64,000 bases of DNA from NCBI RefSeq assembly GCF_042643355.1, contig NZ_JBHRSS010000004.1:62001-126000 (forward strand), given 5' to 3'. Source of the stretch: Salinisphaera aquimarina. GTDB taxonomy: Bacteria; Pseudomonadota; Gammaproteobacteria; Nevskiales; Salinisphaeraceae. The notes below the pieces were generated by a model. That model was not told where the DNA came from. It ran no database searches and was given only the letters and a program-made list of their open reading frames with translations. The translations under genes and the position numbers were made by a program. Shown in pieces: positions 18,496 to 28,957 of the stretch (its first letter is position 1; each line of letters starts with the position of its first letter).

Positions 18496-18867
18496 CTAGA
18501 GCGTGTGCGTGGCCCGGCTGGATTCGAGCATGCCGGCCAGCACCGTCTCGAGTCTACGCTGCGTCGCACCGTTGTCCTGAGACGAGAACTGGATGCCGAT
18601 CCCGGCCGGGCGCAATGCACCGCCACCGTGGGGCGTAAGCCAGACAACCTTGCCGGCCACGGGTAGCCGCTCGTTCTGCTGAACCAGGTGCAGCAGTAGA
18701 AACACATCGCTGCCCATGTCGTAACGGGAATGGCCGAGGGTATCCTGAGCGACGAACAACCCGCCGTTGCTCACGAACGGCATGTAGGCCGCGTACAGAT
18801 CGTTCTTGTCGGCAATGTCAATGCGAACGATGCCTGACTGGCTCGCGATATTGGGTTCGCTCATCAT
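18496..18867 (-). CDS. pilZ: PilZ-domain protein
   Basis: This 123-residue protein is a small single PilZ domain. Features are the beta-strand segment FVSNGGLFVAQ, then GKVVWLTP and AGIGIQFSSQ near the end. Its place directly after holB, with start and stop codons overlapping in ATGATGA, is the same as that of pilZ in Pseudomonas, where it is needed for type IV pilus assembly. The N-terminal RxxxR motif that binds cyclic-di-GMP is not evident, as in true PilZ of Pseudomonas. It is the last gene of the fab-holB transcription unit. Confidence 0.85.
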   Translation of the reverse strand: MMSEPNIASQSGIVRIDIADKNDLYAAYMPFVSNGGLFVAQDTLGHSRYDMGSDVFLLLHLVQQNERLPVAGKVVWLTPHGGGALRPAGIGIQFSSQDNGATQRRLETVLAGMLESSRATHTL

Positions 18868-19859
18868 GGTTGCGCAGGCCTCCGCTTCAGACTGCCTTTC
18901 AGGTTCAACAGCAACGACTCTATCACCAGCTGCCAGTCGGCGTTGCTATGTGCCAGTCGGGCGGTGCCCGCAACCTGCGCCATCCAGGGCTGAAAAACCG
19001 CCGGATCCAGCTTCAGGGCAATCTGCTCCAGCGGCTTGGGCAAGAACGAATTGCGGGTGTCGCCCAGGGCAATCGAGAGCAAGGCACTGGCGCGACGATA
19101 CAGCCAGTCCAGCCATAGATCGGGTGGATCCTTGGCCAGCCGCGCGGCCGCCGACGATACGTCTTCGCGGTTTCGAATGACGTCCGAAAGCGCCGTATCC
19201 CAGTTCCGGGTCAACGCATCGTAGTCGCGCGTGGTACGTTCGAGCACCGCGAACGGCGTGCGCAGGCTGTCATCGTCGAGCCCTTCTGTGGCGATATCCT
19301 GTGTCTGCAACCAGGCGCTTGCGTCGGCAGGCGCCGGCGGTGGCACCCGCCACAGCTGGCAGCGGCTGCGGATGGTGGGCATTAGCGCCGATACACGATC
19401 GGTCATCAGCACGATATGACAGCGTGCGGGCGGTTCCTCCAGGGTCTTGAGCAGACTGTTGGCCGCGCTCATCGATAGTTGCTCGGCGGGGTCGATCCAG
19501 CCGATTCGGCCGCTGTCGTACTGCGGTGTCAGATGCAGGCGACGGGAGAAATTGCGCACCTGTTCGACCTTGATCATCCGCCCTGTTTCTTCCGGCACGA
19601 GTCGCGATACGTCCGGGTGGGTCTCGGCGCCGAGCTGGCGGCAGGCCGGGCATTCGCCACAGGCATCGCCGTTGTCGGCTCGGCCGCGGCACAGCAGCGC
19701 GGCTACGATACGGGCAGCGAATACGCGCTTGCCCACACCGGGCGGGCCGCAAATGAGCAGGCCGTGCGCCACGCGGTCCTGGGCGATGGCCTGGCCCATA
19801 TGCTGCCAGAGTGCATCGTGCCAGCCGGGCGCGTTCGGGACGGGCGTCGGCACGCTCAT
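18864..19859 (-). CDS. holB: DNA polymerase III delta' subunit
   Basis: The 331-residue protein has an AAA+ clamp-loader fold with GPPGVGKR, a zinc-binding cluster LLC...ACGECPAC, and the SRC-type motif PTIRSRCQLW. Delta' is part of the clamp loader that puts the beta ring on DNA. The Walker A site is well kept, although delta' in E. coli does not hydrolyse ATP. Its start overlaps the tmk stop by four bases (ATGA), and its stop overlaps the pilZ start, so translation is coupled. Confidence 0.92.
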   Translation of the reverse strand: MSVPTPVPNAPGWHDALWQHMGQAIAQDRVAHGLLICGPPGVGKRVFAARIVAALLCRGRADNGDACGECPACRQLGAETHPDVSRLVPEETGRMIKVEQVRNFSRRLHLTPQYDSGRIGWIDPAEQLSMSAANSLLKTLEEPPARCHIVLMTDRVSALMPTIRSRCQLWRVPPPAPADASAWLQTQDIATEGLDDDSLRTPFAVLERTTRDYDALTRNWDTALSDVIRNREDVSSAAARLAKDPPDLWLDWLYRRASALLSIALGDTRNSFLPKPLEQIALKLDPAVFQPWMAQVAGTARLAHSNADWQLVIESLLLNLKGSLKRRPAQP

Positions 19860-20491
19860 GTCCAGGCCGCGAGCGCTGTCCGGATCTGGCTGCGTACAAC
19901 CTCGACCGGCGCGCTCGCGTCGATCACGCGATAACGCGCCGGCGCGGCGCGCGCGCGCGCCAGATATGCGGCGCGGACGCGCTCGTGAAACACGATCGTC
20001 TCGCGGTCAAAACGATTGCCCTGCCCGCGTCGGCCGGCGCGTTCGAGACCGATGGCCACCGGCAGGTCGAACAACAGCACGCCATCCGGTCGCCGATCTT
20101 TCTGCACCAGATGCTCGAGCGTGGCGACGGCCTCGTCTCCGAGACCGCGCGCCGCGCCCTGATATGCGTAGCTGGCATCGGTGAAACGATCGCTGACCAC
20201 CCACGCGCCGCGCGCGAGCGCGGGCTCGATGACTTCGGCCAGATGGGCCGCACGCGCGGCGAACATCAACAGCAGTTCACTCATGGCCGGCATCGGCGTG
20301 TCGAATTCGGTCATCAGCACGGCACGCACCGCTTCGCCGAGACGGGTGCCGCCCGGCTCCCGCGTAACCACCACCTCGTGCCCGAGCGCGCGCAGGCATT
20401 CCGCCACCACGTCGATCTGGCTGCTCTTGCCGGCGCCCTCGCCCCCCTCGAGGGTGATCAGGCGACCTGGTTCTGTATCCGGCGCGCCCAT
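19856..20491 (-). CDS. tmk: Thymidylate kinase
   Basis: The 211-residue protein has the P-loop LEGGEGAGKSSQ, the DRF motif (VVSDRFTDAS, with Tyr after) and the lid segment RGQGNRFD. It phosphorylates dTMP to dTDP. An arginine-poor P-loop with a lid arginine marks the bacterial class II form. The start codon shares a base with the mltG stop, as expected in this operon. Confidence 0.95.
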   Translation of the reverse strand: MGAPDTEPGRLITLEGGEGAGKSSQIDVVAECLRALGHEVVVTREPGGTRLGEAVRAVLMTEFDTPMPAMSELLLMFAARAAHLAEVIEPALARGAWVVSDRFTDASYAYQGAARGLGDEAVATLEHLVQKDRRPDGVLLFDLPVAIGLERAGRRGQGNRFDRETIVFHERVRAAYLARARAAPARYRVIDASAPVEVVRSQIRTALAAWT

Positions 20492-21498
20492 CAGGAACCG
20501 CGCTGGTATTTGTCGACGGCCGCATTGTGCTCGGCCAGGGTCGCCGAAAACACATGACTGCCGTCACCGCGGGAGACGAAGTAAAGCGCGTCGCCGGAGG
20601 ATGGATGCAGCGCGGCGTGGATCGCCTCGCGCGAGGGCATGGCGATCGGGGTCGGCGGTAATCCGGGCCTTGTGTAGGTGTTGTACGGCGTGTCGCGGCG
20701 CAGATCGGAGCGGCGGATATTGCCGTCGTAATCCTTGATGCCGTAGATCACGGTGGGGTCGGTCTGCAGCAGCATGCCTTTCTTCAACCGCCGGGTGAAA
20801 ACACCGGAAATACGGGTTCTTTCGGCCGGAACAGCGGTTTCCTTCTCGACAATGGATGCCAGGATAAGCGCGTCGTAGGGCGAGTCCACAGCGATATCGT
20901 CGGCACGATCGGCCCAGGCCTTGGTCAGATAAGTCTGCATCGCGTCGTAGGCGCGCTTGAGGAACGCGGTGTCGGTCATGCCGCGGGGAAACAGATAGGT
21001 GTCGGGCATGAACCGCCCTTCCGGCTTTTCGCCCGCATGCCCGATGGCCGCCATCACGTCGGCGTCGCTCTTGCCGGTGAGTTGGTGGTCGATGGCATCG
21101 TCCTTGTCGAGCTGCGCGCGAAAATCGGAAAAACGCTGGCCCTCGACCATCGTCAACCGATACTGACGGGTTTTGCCGGACACCAGCAGTTCCAGCAGAT
21201 GCGCCGGCGTCTGATGCGCGGGTACCGCGTACTCGCCGGCCTTGATCCGGTTGGCGACACCGGTGGCCCGGGCATAGGCGGACAGATAATGCACCTCGCG
21301 CGGATGACGAATCACATCGTCGTCCAGCAGGCGTCTGGCAATCGATCGGAAGCTCATGCCCGATTCGACCATCACCAGCTGCCCGGTCGCGTTCTGCAGG
21401 GGCGAAAGAAAGAATCGGGTCGCGTCCGCGGCAAGCGCTATCGCCGCCAGTAACACGATCACCACCAATACGCCGAACAGTCGCTTGAACACCGTCAC
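20491..21498 (-). CDS. mltG: Endolytic murein transglycosylase MltG
   Basis: About 335 residues: a short cytoplasmic start, one membrane anchor (FGVLVVIVLLAAIALAA) and a YceG/MltG domain with the motifs SIVEKET, holding the catalytic glutamate, and LQTDPTVIYG. MltG cuts nascent glycan strands near the membrane and sets chain length. The start is most likely GTG at 21498, preceded by GAAAGG, or GTG at 21492. A longer frame to 21651 would overlap pabC heavily. E. coli MltG has 340 residues. Confidence 0.9.
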   Translation of the reverse strand: MTVFKRLFGVLVVIVLLAAIALAADATRFFLSPLQNATGQLVMVESGMSFRSIARRLLDDDVIRHPREVHYLSAYARATGVANRIKAGEYAVPAHQTPAHLLELLVSGKTRQYRLTMVEGQRFSDFRAQLDKDDAIDHQLTGKSDADVMAAIGHAGEKPEGRFMPDTYLFPRGMTDTAFLKRAYDAMQTYLTKAWADRADDIAVDSPYDALILASIVEKETAVPAERTRISGVFTRRLKKGMLLQTDPTVIYGIKDYDGNIRRSDLRRDTPYNTYTRPGLPPTPIAMPSREAIHAALHPSSGDALYFVSRGDGSHVFSATLAEHNAAVDKYQRGS

Positions 21499-21523
21499 CT
21501 GCCTTTCGAACCCGTTTTCACGA

Positions 21524-22348
21524 TCACGCGCGACTTCCCCATTCTGCTTCCATGAGCCGGCGGCAATACGCGCAGGCCGCATCACTGTCGGCAAATCGGA
21601 CATCGGCCATGCGATGCACCGCGACCACGCCGCCGACGCTGTTGCAGGCAATCGCTGCGCGCATCGTGGTCAGTGACGATACTCCGACATCGATTTCATG
21701 CGCCGTCGTGCCAGCGCGCTCCAGTACTGCCATGAGCTGCTGTCGCGTTGCCCCGATGATACCTGCCTGCGTCAGCGCTGGGGTCAGCCAGTGGCCGTTG
21801 CTGTCCTGAAAAAACAGATTTCGCATGGTGGTGGCGATCAGCCAGCCGTCGCCGTCGCACATGAATGCGTCCGGCTGCGACGAGCGCGCGCATTCGGCAC
21901 GCGCCAGCACCTGTTCGAGACGATTGAGATGTTTCACCCCGGCCAGTCGCGGCTGTGAGGCCAGCACTATCGGTGAGCGATCCATATCCAGGGGCGCTGC
22001 CGATACATGCACGGGCAGCGGATGTGCGGACACGATACGACGACCGCTGTCGGCGGGCGGCATATAGCCGCGACCACCGCTGCCACGCGTCATCATGATC
22101 TTGAGCACGCCGTCACGTTTGTCGGCGAACAGCCGGGCGGCGTCATCGGCGAGGCATTTGGCATCCGGCACGGGCAGCTGCAGCTGCGCGCAGTCGTGAG
22201 CCAGCCGTTGCATGTGAATATCCCAGGCCAGCGGGATGCCGGCCGTCACACGCAGGGTGCGGAACACACCGTCGCCGTAGGCCAGGCCGCGATCATCGGC
22301 CGGCACGCTCTGAGACCATTGACCGTCCACGAGAAGTTGTTCAGCCAT
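21524..22348 (-). CDS. pabC: Aminodeoxychorismate lyase
   Basis: This 274-residue fold-IV PLP enzyme has the entry segment DDRGLAYGDGVFRTLRV and the lysine in LAGVKHLNRLEQVLAR, where the Lys holds PLP. It turns 4-amino-4-deoxychorismate into p-aminobenzoate and pyruvate for folate. The ATG at 22346-22348 overlaps the pabB stop by eight bases; two earlier in-frame starts lie inside pabB. D-amino-acid or branched-chain transaminases share the fold, but position beside pabB settles the role. Confidence 0.9.
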   Translation of the reverse strand: MAEQLLVDGQWSQSVPADDRGLAYGDGVFRTLRVTAGIPLAWDIHMQRLAHDCAQLQLPVPDAKCLADDAARLFADKRDGVLKIMMTRGSGGRGYMPPADSGRRIVSAHPLPVHVSAAPLDMDRSPIVLASQPRLAGVKHLNRLEQVLARAECARSSQPDAFMCDGDGWLIATTMRNLFFQDSNGHWLTPALTQAGIIGATRQQLMAVLERAGTTAHEIDVGVSSLTTMRAAIACNSVGGVVAVHRMADVRFADSDAACAYCRRLMEAEWGSRA

Positions 22349-23779
22349 AGGCATTACCCTGTCGGTTGACAAAACTTCTCAATACACCACGAGCTTTTAC
22401 GTGCGTTTCTTCAAGTTCATTATCAGGGACGGAATCGGCGACGACCCCGGCGCCGGTGCGTAGCGTCAGTGTGTTTTTGCGCTGACTGAGCGAGCGGATG
22501 ACGATATTGCTGTCGAGCCGACCGCAGCGGCTCAGATAGCCGATGCTGCCGGTGTAGGCGCCGCGACCGTCCTGCTCCAGTTCCGCGATGATCTGCATGC
22601 AGCGCACCTTGGGGCAGCCGGTGATCGTGCCGCCCGGAAAGACGGCCGCGAGCGCCCGCCCCGGGCCGACGCCCGGGGCCAGCCGCCCGCGCACGTTGGA
22701 TACGATGTGATGGACATGGGCGTACGACTCGCTGGTCATCAATTCATCCACCTGAATACTGCCCGGCTCGCAGATCCGGCCCAGATCGTTGCGTTCGAGA
22801 TCGATGAGCATGATGTGCTCCGCCCGCTCCTTGGGGTGGGCCAGCAATTCGCGGGTCATGTCGTCGTCGGTGCCGGGCGTGCGTGCGCGCGTGCCGGCGA
22901 TGGGCCGTGTCTGGGCGACGCCGTCCTCGATCTGAACCAGCCGTTCGGGCGACGAACAGACCAGCGCGCCCGCTCGCCATTGGATGAGACCCGAAAACGG
23001 GGCCGGATTGGCCGCCCTTAGCGCGGCATAGACGCCGGCGGGCGGCACCGGATTCGCCAGATACCCGTGCCAGGCATGCGAGAGATTGACCTGAAACACG
23101 TCGCCGGCATGGATCAATTCGCGCGCAGCAGCGACGTTGCGCAGATAGCCATCGGTACACGGCGCCTGCCAGTCTGCAGTCAGTGGCCGCGCATCCGGGG
23201 TCGGCGAAGCGGCGTCCAGGTCGCCGAGCATCAATTCGAGCCGCTCGCGATCATTCGCTTCGCAGATCACGTGAAGGCGCGACTCCTGGCGGTCGTGAAT
23301 GATGGCGGCCGGACAGCGCACAGCGAGTGCCTCCGGCAACACGGCATCGCTGGCGCGCGGTAGATCCAGCGTCGGCTCGACGCGGGCCGCCATTTCGTAG
23401 GCCAGATAGATGAACCAGCCGCCGACAAACGGCAGGCCCGGCACGGCGGTTCGTTTTTCGGTCGCCGCGTACGCGTCGAGCGTATCGAAAAAAGACGACC
23501 CGAAGGGCCGGTCGCCTATTTCCAGGGCTTTGCCGGGAAACGCGAGCAGCAGATCGTAGCGGCTATGGTTTGCGCCCTCTCCTCGCTGCGCCATGACAGC
23601 CCCGGCGCTGCTTTCCAGCAGGAAGGGATAGCGCTCGGGGTTCCGGTATGCCAGGCTCAGCAGATCCGGCGGAGCGCTAAGCGCCACGTCGGCGATACAC
23701 AGATCGCCGTCGTCACGATATTGCACCGCCGTACGCTGGAATGGCGGCACCGAAGACGTCGGCCGCCTGTACGCCCCGA

Positions 23780-23783
<4 letters not shown>
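22341..23783 (-). CDS. pabB: Aminodeoxychorismate synthase component I
   Basis: This 480-residue chorismate-binding enzyme has the motifs GDVFQVNLSHAW, RPIAGTRARTPGT, ERAEHIMLIDLERNDLGRI and FPGGTITGCPK. Features favour PabB over TrpE: its neighbour is pabC, and the PIAGT segment shows the PabB-specific pattern (PIKGT with Lys in E. coli, here PIAGT). It makes aminodeoxychorismate from chorismate with a glutaminase partner (PabA) encoded elsewhere. The start is TTG at 23783, overlapping the fabF stop. pabB is not part of the E. coli fab cluster, so this is a local rearrangement. Confidence 0.85.
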
Positions 23784-25021
<1,238 letters not shown>

Positions 25022-25074
25022 CGACGCCCCCTATTCGCTAATCGCCACCATCGAGGCGGCGGTATTTAAGTCTG

Positions 25075-25100
25075 GCCGGCCGGCTCTGTGCTCGGCCGGC
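25075..25100 (-). other. Hairpin between acpP and fabF
   Basis: GCCGGCCG (25075-25082) pairs perfectly with CGGCCGGC (25093-25100) around a ten-base loop. Read on the minus strand it is followed by CCAGACTTAAAT, not a clean T run. A partial terminator or mRNA-stabilising 3' structure for the highly expressed acpP is plausible. Confidence 0.5.
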
Positions 25101-25114
25101 AGCGTGGAAGACGT

Positions 25115-25354
25115 CTAGCCTTCAGCGTGCGACTTGATGTAGTCGACCGCGTCCTTGACGTTGACGATCTTCTCGGCTTCCTCGTCGGGGATATCGATCT
25201 CGAACTCTTCTTCCAGGGCCATGACCAGTTCGACCGTATCCAGCGAATCGGCACCCAGATCGTCGACGAACGACGCTTCCGTGGTCACCTGATCTTCGCT
25301 TACGGAAAGCTGTTCGGCAATGATCTTCTGTACTCGGTCTTCCACACTACTCAT
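25115..25354 (-). CDS. acpP: Acyl carrier protein
   Basis: The 79-residue acidic protein has the DSL motif at 36-38, where Ser37 carries 4'-phosphopantetheine (GADSLDTVELVMALEEEF). It carries the growing chain through fatty-acid synthesis. AGGAGA stands eight bases before the ATG. It lies between fabG and fabF as in E. coli. Confidence 0.97.
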   Translation of the reverse strand: MSSVEDRVQKIIAEQLSVSEDQVTTEASFVDDLGADSLDTVELVMALEEEFEIDIPDEEAEKIVNVKDAVDYIKSHAEG

Positions 25355-25454
25355 CGGGTTCTCTCCTGTTGACTATGGTTTACGCGCGTCGCACACGTAT
25401 TCGCCCTCGCGAACCGCGCGCCATTCTAGGGAAAAAGGGTCGGGGCCGCCAGCA

Positions 25455-26216
25455 TCAGGCCCCCATATACATGCCACCGTTCACGCTGAGCGTTTCGCCG
25501 GTAATATAAGCAGCCGCGGGCGAGACGAGAAACGCCACGCTGGCGGCGATATCGTCCACCGCGCCGAGGCGCTGTAGCGGAATCTGCTCGAGCAGCGCGC
25601 TGCGTGTCTTTTCGTCGAGGTCGCGGGTCATGTCCGTTTCGATAAAACCGGGAGCAATGGCGTTCACGGTAATTTGACGCGAACCGACCTCACGCGCAAG
25701 CGAGCGCGTGAAGCCGAGCAGTCCGGCCTTGGCGGCACTGTAGTTGGTCTGCCCGGCGTTGCCCATGATGCCGACCACGGAGGCGACGTTGACGATACGG
25801 CCGCCCTTGGCCTTCATCATGCCGCGCAACACGGCCTTGGAAATCCGGAAGACGCCGGTCAGGTTGGCGTCCATTACCGCGCTCCACTCGTCCTCCTTCA
25901 TGCGCATGAGCAGGTTGTCGCGCGTGATGGCAGCATTGTTGACGACGATGGTCGGCGCGCCGAACTCGCTGCCGATCTCCTTGATCAGGGCTGTCACGTT
26001 GGATTCGTCGGTCACGTTCAGAAGACGGCCCGCGCCGGGGGTGTCGGCACCCTTCAGGCGTTCATCGATCCGCGCAGCACCGGCTTCACTGGTCGCCGTG
26101 CCGATCACGGTTGCGCCATCGGCGGCCAGACGATCGGCAATCGCCGCGCCGATACCGCGCGAAGCGCCCGTTACCAGAGCGATCTGGCCGGACAGGACTT
26201 GTGTGGTCGTGCTCAT
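25455..26216 (-). CDS. fabG: 3-oxoacyl-ACP reductase
   Basis: The 253-residue SDR has TGASRGIG, NNAA, and catalytic Ser146, Tyr159 and Lys163 (YSAAK). NNAA in place of NNAG and the LLMRMKEDEW segment are typical of FabG. It reduces 3-oxoacyl-ACP with NADPH. GGGAG precedes the ATG, and fabD ends 40 bases upstream. Confidence 0.95.
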   Translation of the reverse strand: MSTTTQVLSGQIALVTGASRGIGAAIADRLAADGATVIGTATSEAGAARIDERLKGADTPGAGRLLNVTDESNVTALIKEIGSEFGAPTIVVNNAAITRDNLLMRMKEDEWSAVMDANLTGVFRISKAVLRGMMKAKGGRIVNVASVVGIMGNAGQTNYSAAKAGLLGFTRSLAREVGSRQITVNAIAPGFIETDMTRDLDEKTRSALLEQIPLQRLGAVDDIAASVAFLVSPAAAYITGETLSVNGGMYMGA

Positions 26217-26255
26217 GAATCTCCCAAGGAAGTCGCCGCAGTCATTCGTGCTGCT

Positions 26256-27218
26256 CTATTCGTCTTCGGACTGCGTCTGCGACAACGCCTGACGCAGGCT
26301 TTCGGTATCCGACAATGGCAGCGATTGGGCACTCTTGTCGATACGCTTGTTCAATCCGCTAAGGACCTTGCCGGGCCCGCACTCGATGAACAACTCGCAG
26401 TTGGCGGTGCGCATGGCGCGGATGGTATCGGCCCAGAGTACCGAGTGATCGAGCTGACGAACCAGCGCCTTGCGAATGCCGTCGATGTCTTCCCGGGGCT
26501 GTGCGTCGACATTATGCAGCACCGTCAGTTTCGGCTGTCGCAACGGTATTTCCAGCAGATGCGCCTGCAGGCGTTCGGCGGCCGGCTTCATCAGCGCGCA
26601 GTGCGACGGCACGCTCACGGCCAGCGCCTTGACCAGTTTGGCGCCCTTGCCCTTGGCGATGCGCCCGGCGGTGGCTACGGCGTCCGCGTGGCCGGCGATC
26701 ACGACCTGCAACGGCGCATTGAAATTGGCCGCGGATACGACCAATTGGTCATCGGCATGTTCGGCCTGGGCCTCGGCGCACGCCTCGCGTACCGCGTCAT
26801 CCTGGAGACCGATGACGGCCGACATCGCGCCTTCGCCGGGTGCCACCGCGGCCTGCATGGCCTTGCCACGCATCTGGGTGAGGCGCAGGGCATCACTGAA
26901 GTCGAGCGCGTCGGCCGCGACCAGCGCGGTGTATTCGCCGAGGCTGTGCCCGGCCAGCATGTCGGGCATCGGCCCACCGCGGCCTTGCCATACGCGCCAT
27001 GCGGCCACACCTGCCGCTACCAGCGCGGGCTGGGTGAACTCGGTCTGATCGAGTTTTTCGAGCGGGCCTTCATTGATCAGGGCCGCCATGTCGTAGCCGA
27101 GCGTGTCGCTGGCTTCGGTATAGGTCTCGCCGACAACCGGATAGCGTTCGGCCAACGCTGCAAGCATGCCGACCGATTGGGCGCCCTGTCCGGGAAATAG
27201 CATCGCGAAACGCGACAT
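26256..27218 (-). CDS. fabD: Malonyl-CoA:ACP transacylase
   Basis: The 320-residue protein starts MSRFAMLFPGQGAQSVGM and has the active serine in GHSLGE (Ser92) and the histidine in VPSHCALM (His206). It loads malonate onto ACP. The ATG at 27216-27218 is preferred to a TTG six codons upstream. It is the first gene of the local cluster and is divergent from nudJ. The usual upstream genes plsX and fabH are absent, so the promoter of the whole operon should lie in 27219-27339. Confidence 0.95.
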   Translation of the reverse strand: MSRFAMLFPGQGAQSVGMLAALAERYPVVGETYTEASDTLGYDMAALINEGPLEKLDQTEFTQPALVAAGVAAWRVWQGRGGPMPDMLAGHSLGEYTALVAADALDFSDALRLTQMRGKAMQAAVAPGEGAMSAVIGLQDDAVREACAEAQAEHADDQLVVSAANFNAPLQVVIAGHADAVATAGRIAKGKGAKLVKALAVSVPSHCALMKPAAERLQAHLLEIPLRQPKLTVLHNVDAQPREDIDGIRKALVRQLDHSVLWADTIRAMRTANCELFIECGPGKVLSGLNKRIDKSAQSLPLSDTESLRQALSQTQSEDE

Positions 27219-27339
27219 AGGTACAAGTGTTGACAAGCGATGGCGGCATCATACCCACCACACCTGCGCTTGGCCACGTGAAAAGACCTGTTTGCTAAAC
27301 TCGCGCCACGTTTTATTCAACGCTGAACGGAGTTCCTGC

Positions 27340-27780
27340 GTGGTTCATGCCGAACTCACCGTAGCCGCAATCGTGGAACGCGACGCGCATTTTCTCGTGG
27401 TTGAGGAAATGGCGCGCGGCGCACGCGTGATCAATCAGCCGGCCGGGCACGTAGAGCCGGGCGAGACGATTCTGGAGGCGGTCGTGCGCGAGACGCGCGA
27501 GGAAACCGCCTGGGGTTTCACCCCGACCGGTCTGGTGGGCGTCTATTACTGGCCGCACGACGACGGCCGCACCACCCTGCGGTTTGCGTTCTGCGGGCGG
27601 GTGGACGACCACGACGCCGACCAGGCGCTCGACGAGGGCATCATCGCCGCGCACTGGCTACGCCCGGATGAACTCGCCGCGCGAGAGAATCTGCGTAGCC
27701 CGTTGGTCATGCGTGCAGTCGAGGATTTCGCCGCGCACGCGCCGATGCCGCTGGATCGCGTTCAGCACGTGCGCGGTTAG
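27340..27780 (+). CDS. nudJ: Nudix hydrolase, NudJ-like
   Basis: This 146-residue protein has a full Nudix box from Gly of GHVEPGE through RETREETAW. The N-terminal segment HAELTVAAIVER and length fit NudJ (YmfB), a phosphatase for nucleoside di- and triphosphates and hydroxymethylpyrimidine pyrophosphate. As in E. coli it is adjacent to mnmA and hflD. The start is GTG at 27340 with CGGAG eight bases upstream; an upstream in-frame extension lacks homology. mnmA starts four bases after its stop. Confidence 0.88.
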   Translation: MVHAELTVAAIVERDAHFLVVEEMARGARVINQPAGHVEPGETILEAVVRETREETAWGFTPTGLVGVYYWPHDDGRTTLRFAFCGRVDDHDADQALDEGIIAAHWLRPDELAARENLRSPLVMRAVEDFAAHAPMPLDRVQHVRG

Positions 27781-27784
27781 CGAT

Positions 27785-28957
27785 ATGGCCACGCCCTTCT
27801 GGAACAGATCGCCTGCCGATACCCGCATCATCGTGGGATTGTCCGGCGGCGTGGATTCCGCGGTGACCGCGCTCACTCTGGTCGAGGACGGCTACCAGGT
27901 CGAAGGCCTGTTCATGTTCAACTGGAGCGAGGACGAAGCCGGGCGCTGCCAGGCCGCCGATGACTTCGACGACGCACAGGCTGTCTGCGATGTGCTCGAT
28001 ATTCCGTTGCATCGCGCCGATTTCTCGCGCGAATACAAGGCGCGGGTGTTTCGTTATTTTCTCGACAGCTATGCCGCCGGGCGCACGCCCAATCCGGACG
28101 TACTCTGCAATCGCGAGATCAAGTTCGATGCCTTCCTGCATCACGCCGAGCGGCTGGGTGCGCACGCGATCGCCACCGGGCACTACGCACGCCTGACCCA
28201 CGACGACCACGGCACGCGACTGCTGCGCGGGCGCGATCCCGGCAAGGACCAGTCCTATTTCCTGGCCGCCGTGCCCATGGCGGCACTCGAACGCAGCCTC
28301 TTCCCGCTCGGCGACATGCACAAGACGGATGTGCGCAAGAAAGCCCAAGCCGCCGGCCTGCCGATTCATGCCAAGCCTGACAGCACCGGCGTATGTTTCA
28401 TCGGCGAGCGTGATTTCGAGGGCTTCCTGCGCCAGTACCTGTCGGGCCGGGCCGGGCCGGTGCGCATCTCGGGCGGCGTATTGGACGGCCAGACGATCGG
28501 CGAACACGCCGGGCTGATCTACTACACCATAGGTCAGCGCCGGGGCCTGGGGCTGGGCGGCGTCGCCGGCGCGTCGGATGCGCCCTGGTATGTCGCCAGC
28601 AAGGATCTGGCCAGCGACACCCTGTGGGTGACCCAGGACGAGGCCCACCCGGATCTGGTCGAGACAACGTTGACCACGGCCGCCCCGCACTGGCTGATCG
28701 AGGCGCCGACATTCCCGCGTCGTTGCTCGGCTCAGGTACGCTACCGTCAGCGCGCGTTGGATTGCGTGATCGACGCAGGGCCCGACAACGGCCTCGTCGT
28801 CACTTTCGATACCGCGCCGCGCGCGATCGCGCCGGGTCAATATGCCGTGTTCTACGACGGCGATCATTGCCTGGGCAGCGCGGAGATCGTGGCTCCGGGC
28901 GCAGGCGCGCCCTTGCCGGACACCTCAAACAACGAGCGCATGACCTCTTCCGCATGA
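27785..28957 (+). CDS. mnmA: tRNA-specific 2-thiouridylase MnmA
   Basis: The 390-residue protein has the PP-loop SGGVDS (20-25) and the two catalytic cysteines Cys108 (NPDVLCNREIKF) and Cys204 (STGVCFIGERDF). It puts sulfur on U34 of Lys, Glu and Gln tRNAs using ATP and the Tus relay. The ATG at 27785 lies four bases after nudJ. The stop overlaps the hflD ATG (ATGA). Confidence 0.96.
   Translation: MATPFWNRSPADTRIIVGLSGGVDSAVTALTLVEDGYQVEGLFMFNWSEDEAGRCQAADDFDDAQAVCDVLDIPLHRADFSREYKARVFRYFLDSYAAGRTPNPDVLCNREIKFDAFLHHAERLGAHAIATGHYARLTHDDHGTRLLRGRDPGKDQSYFLAAVPMAALERSLFPLGDMHKTDVRKKAQAAGLPIHAKPDSTGVCFIGERDFEGFLRQYLSGRAGPVRISGGVLDGQTIGEHAGLIYYTIGQRRGLGLGGVAGASDAPWYVASKDLASDTLWVTQDEAHPDLVETTLTTAAPHWLIEAPTFPRRCSAQVRYRQRALDCVIDAGPDNGLVVTFDTAPRAIAPGQYAVFYDGDHCLGSAEIVAPGAGAPLPDTSNNERMTSSA

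Noticed and set aside
25674..27200. 508-codon plus-strand frame across fabG and fabD
   Set aside because: It is antisense to two certain genes with full catalytic motifs and shows no recognisable domain.
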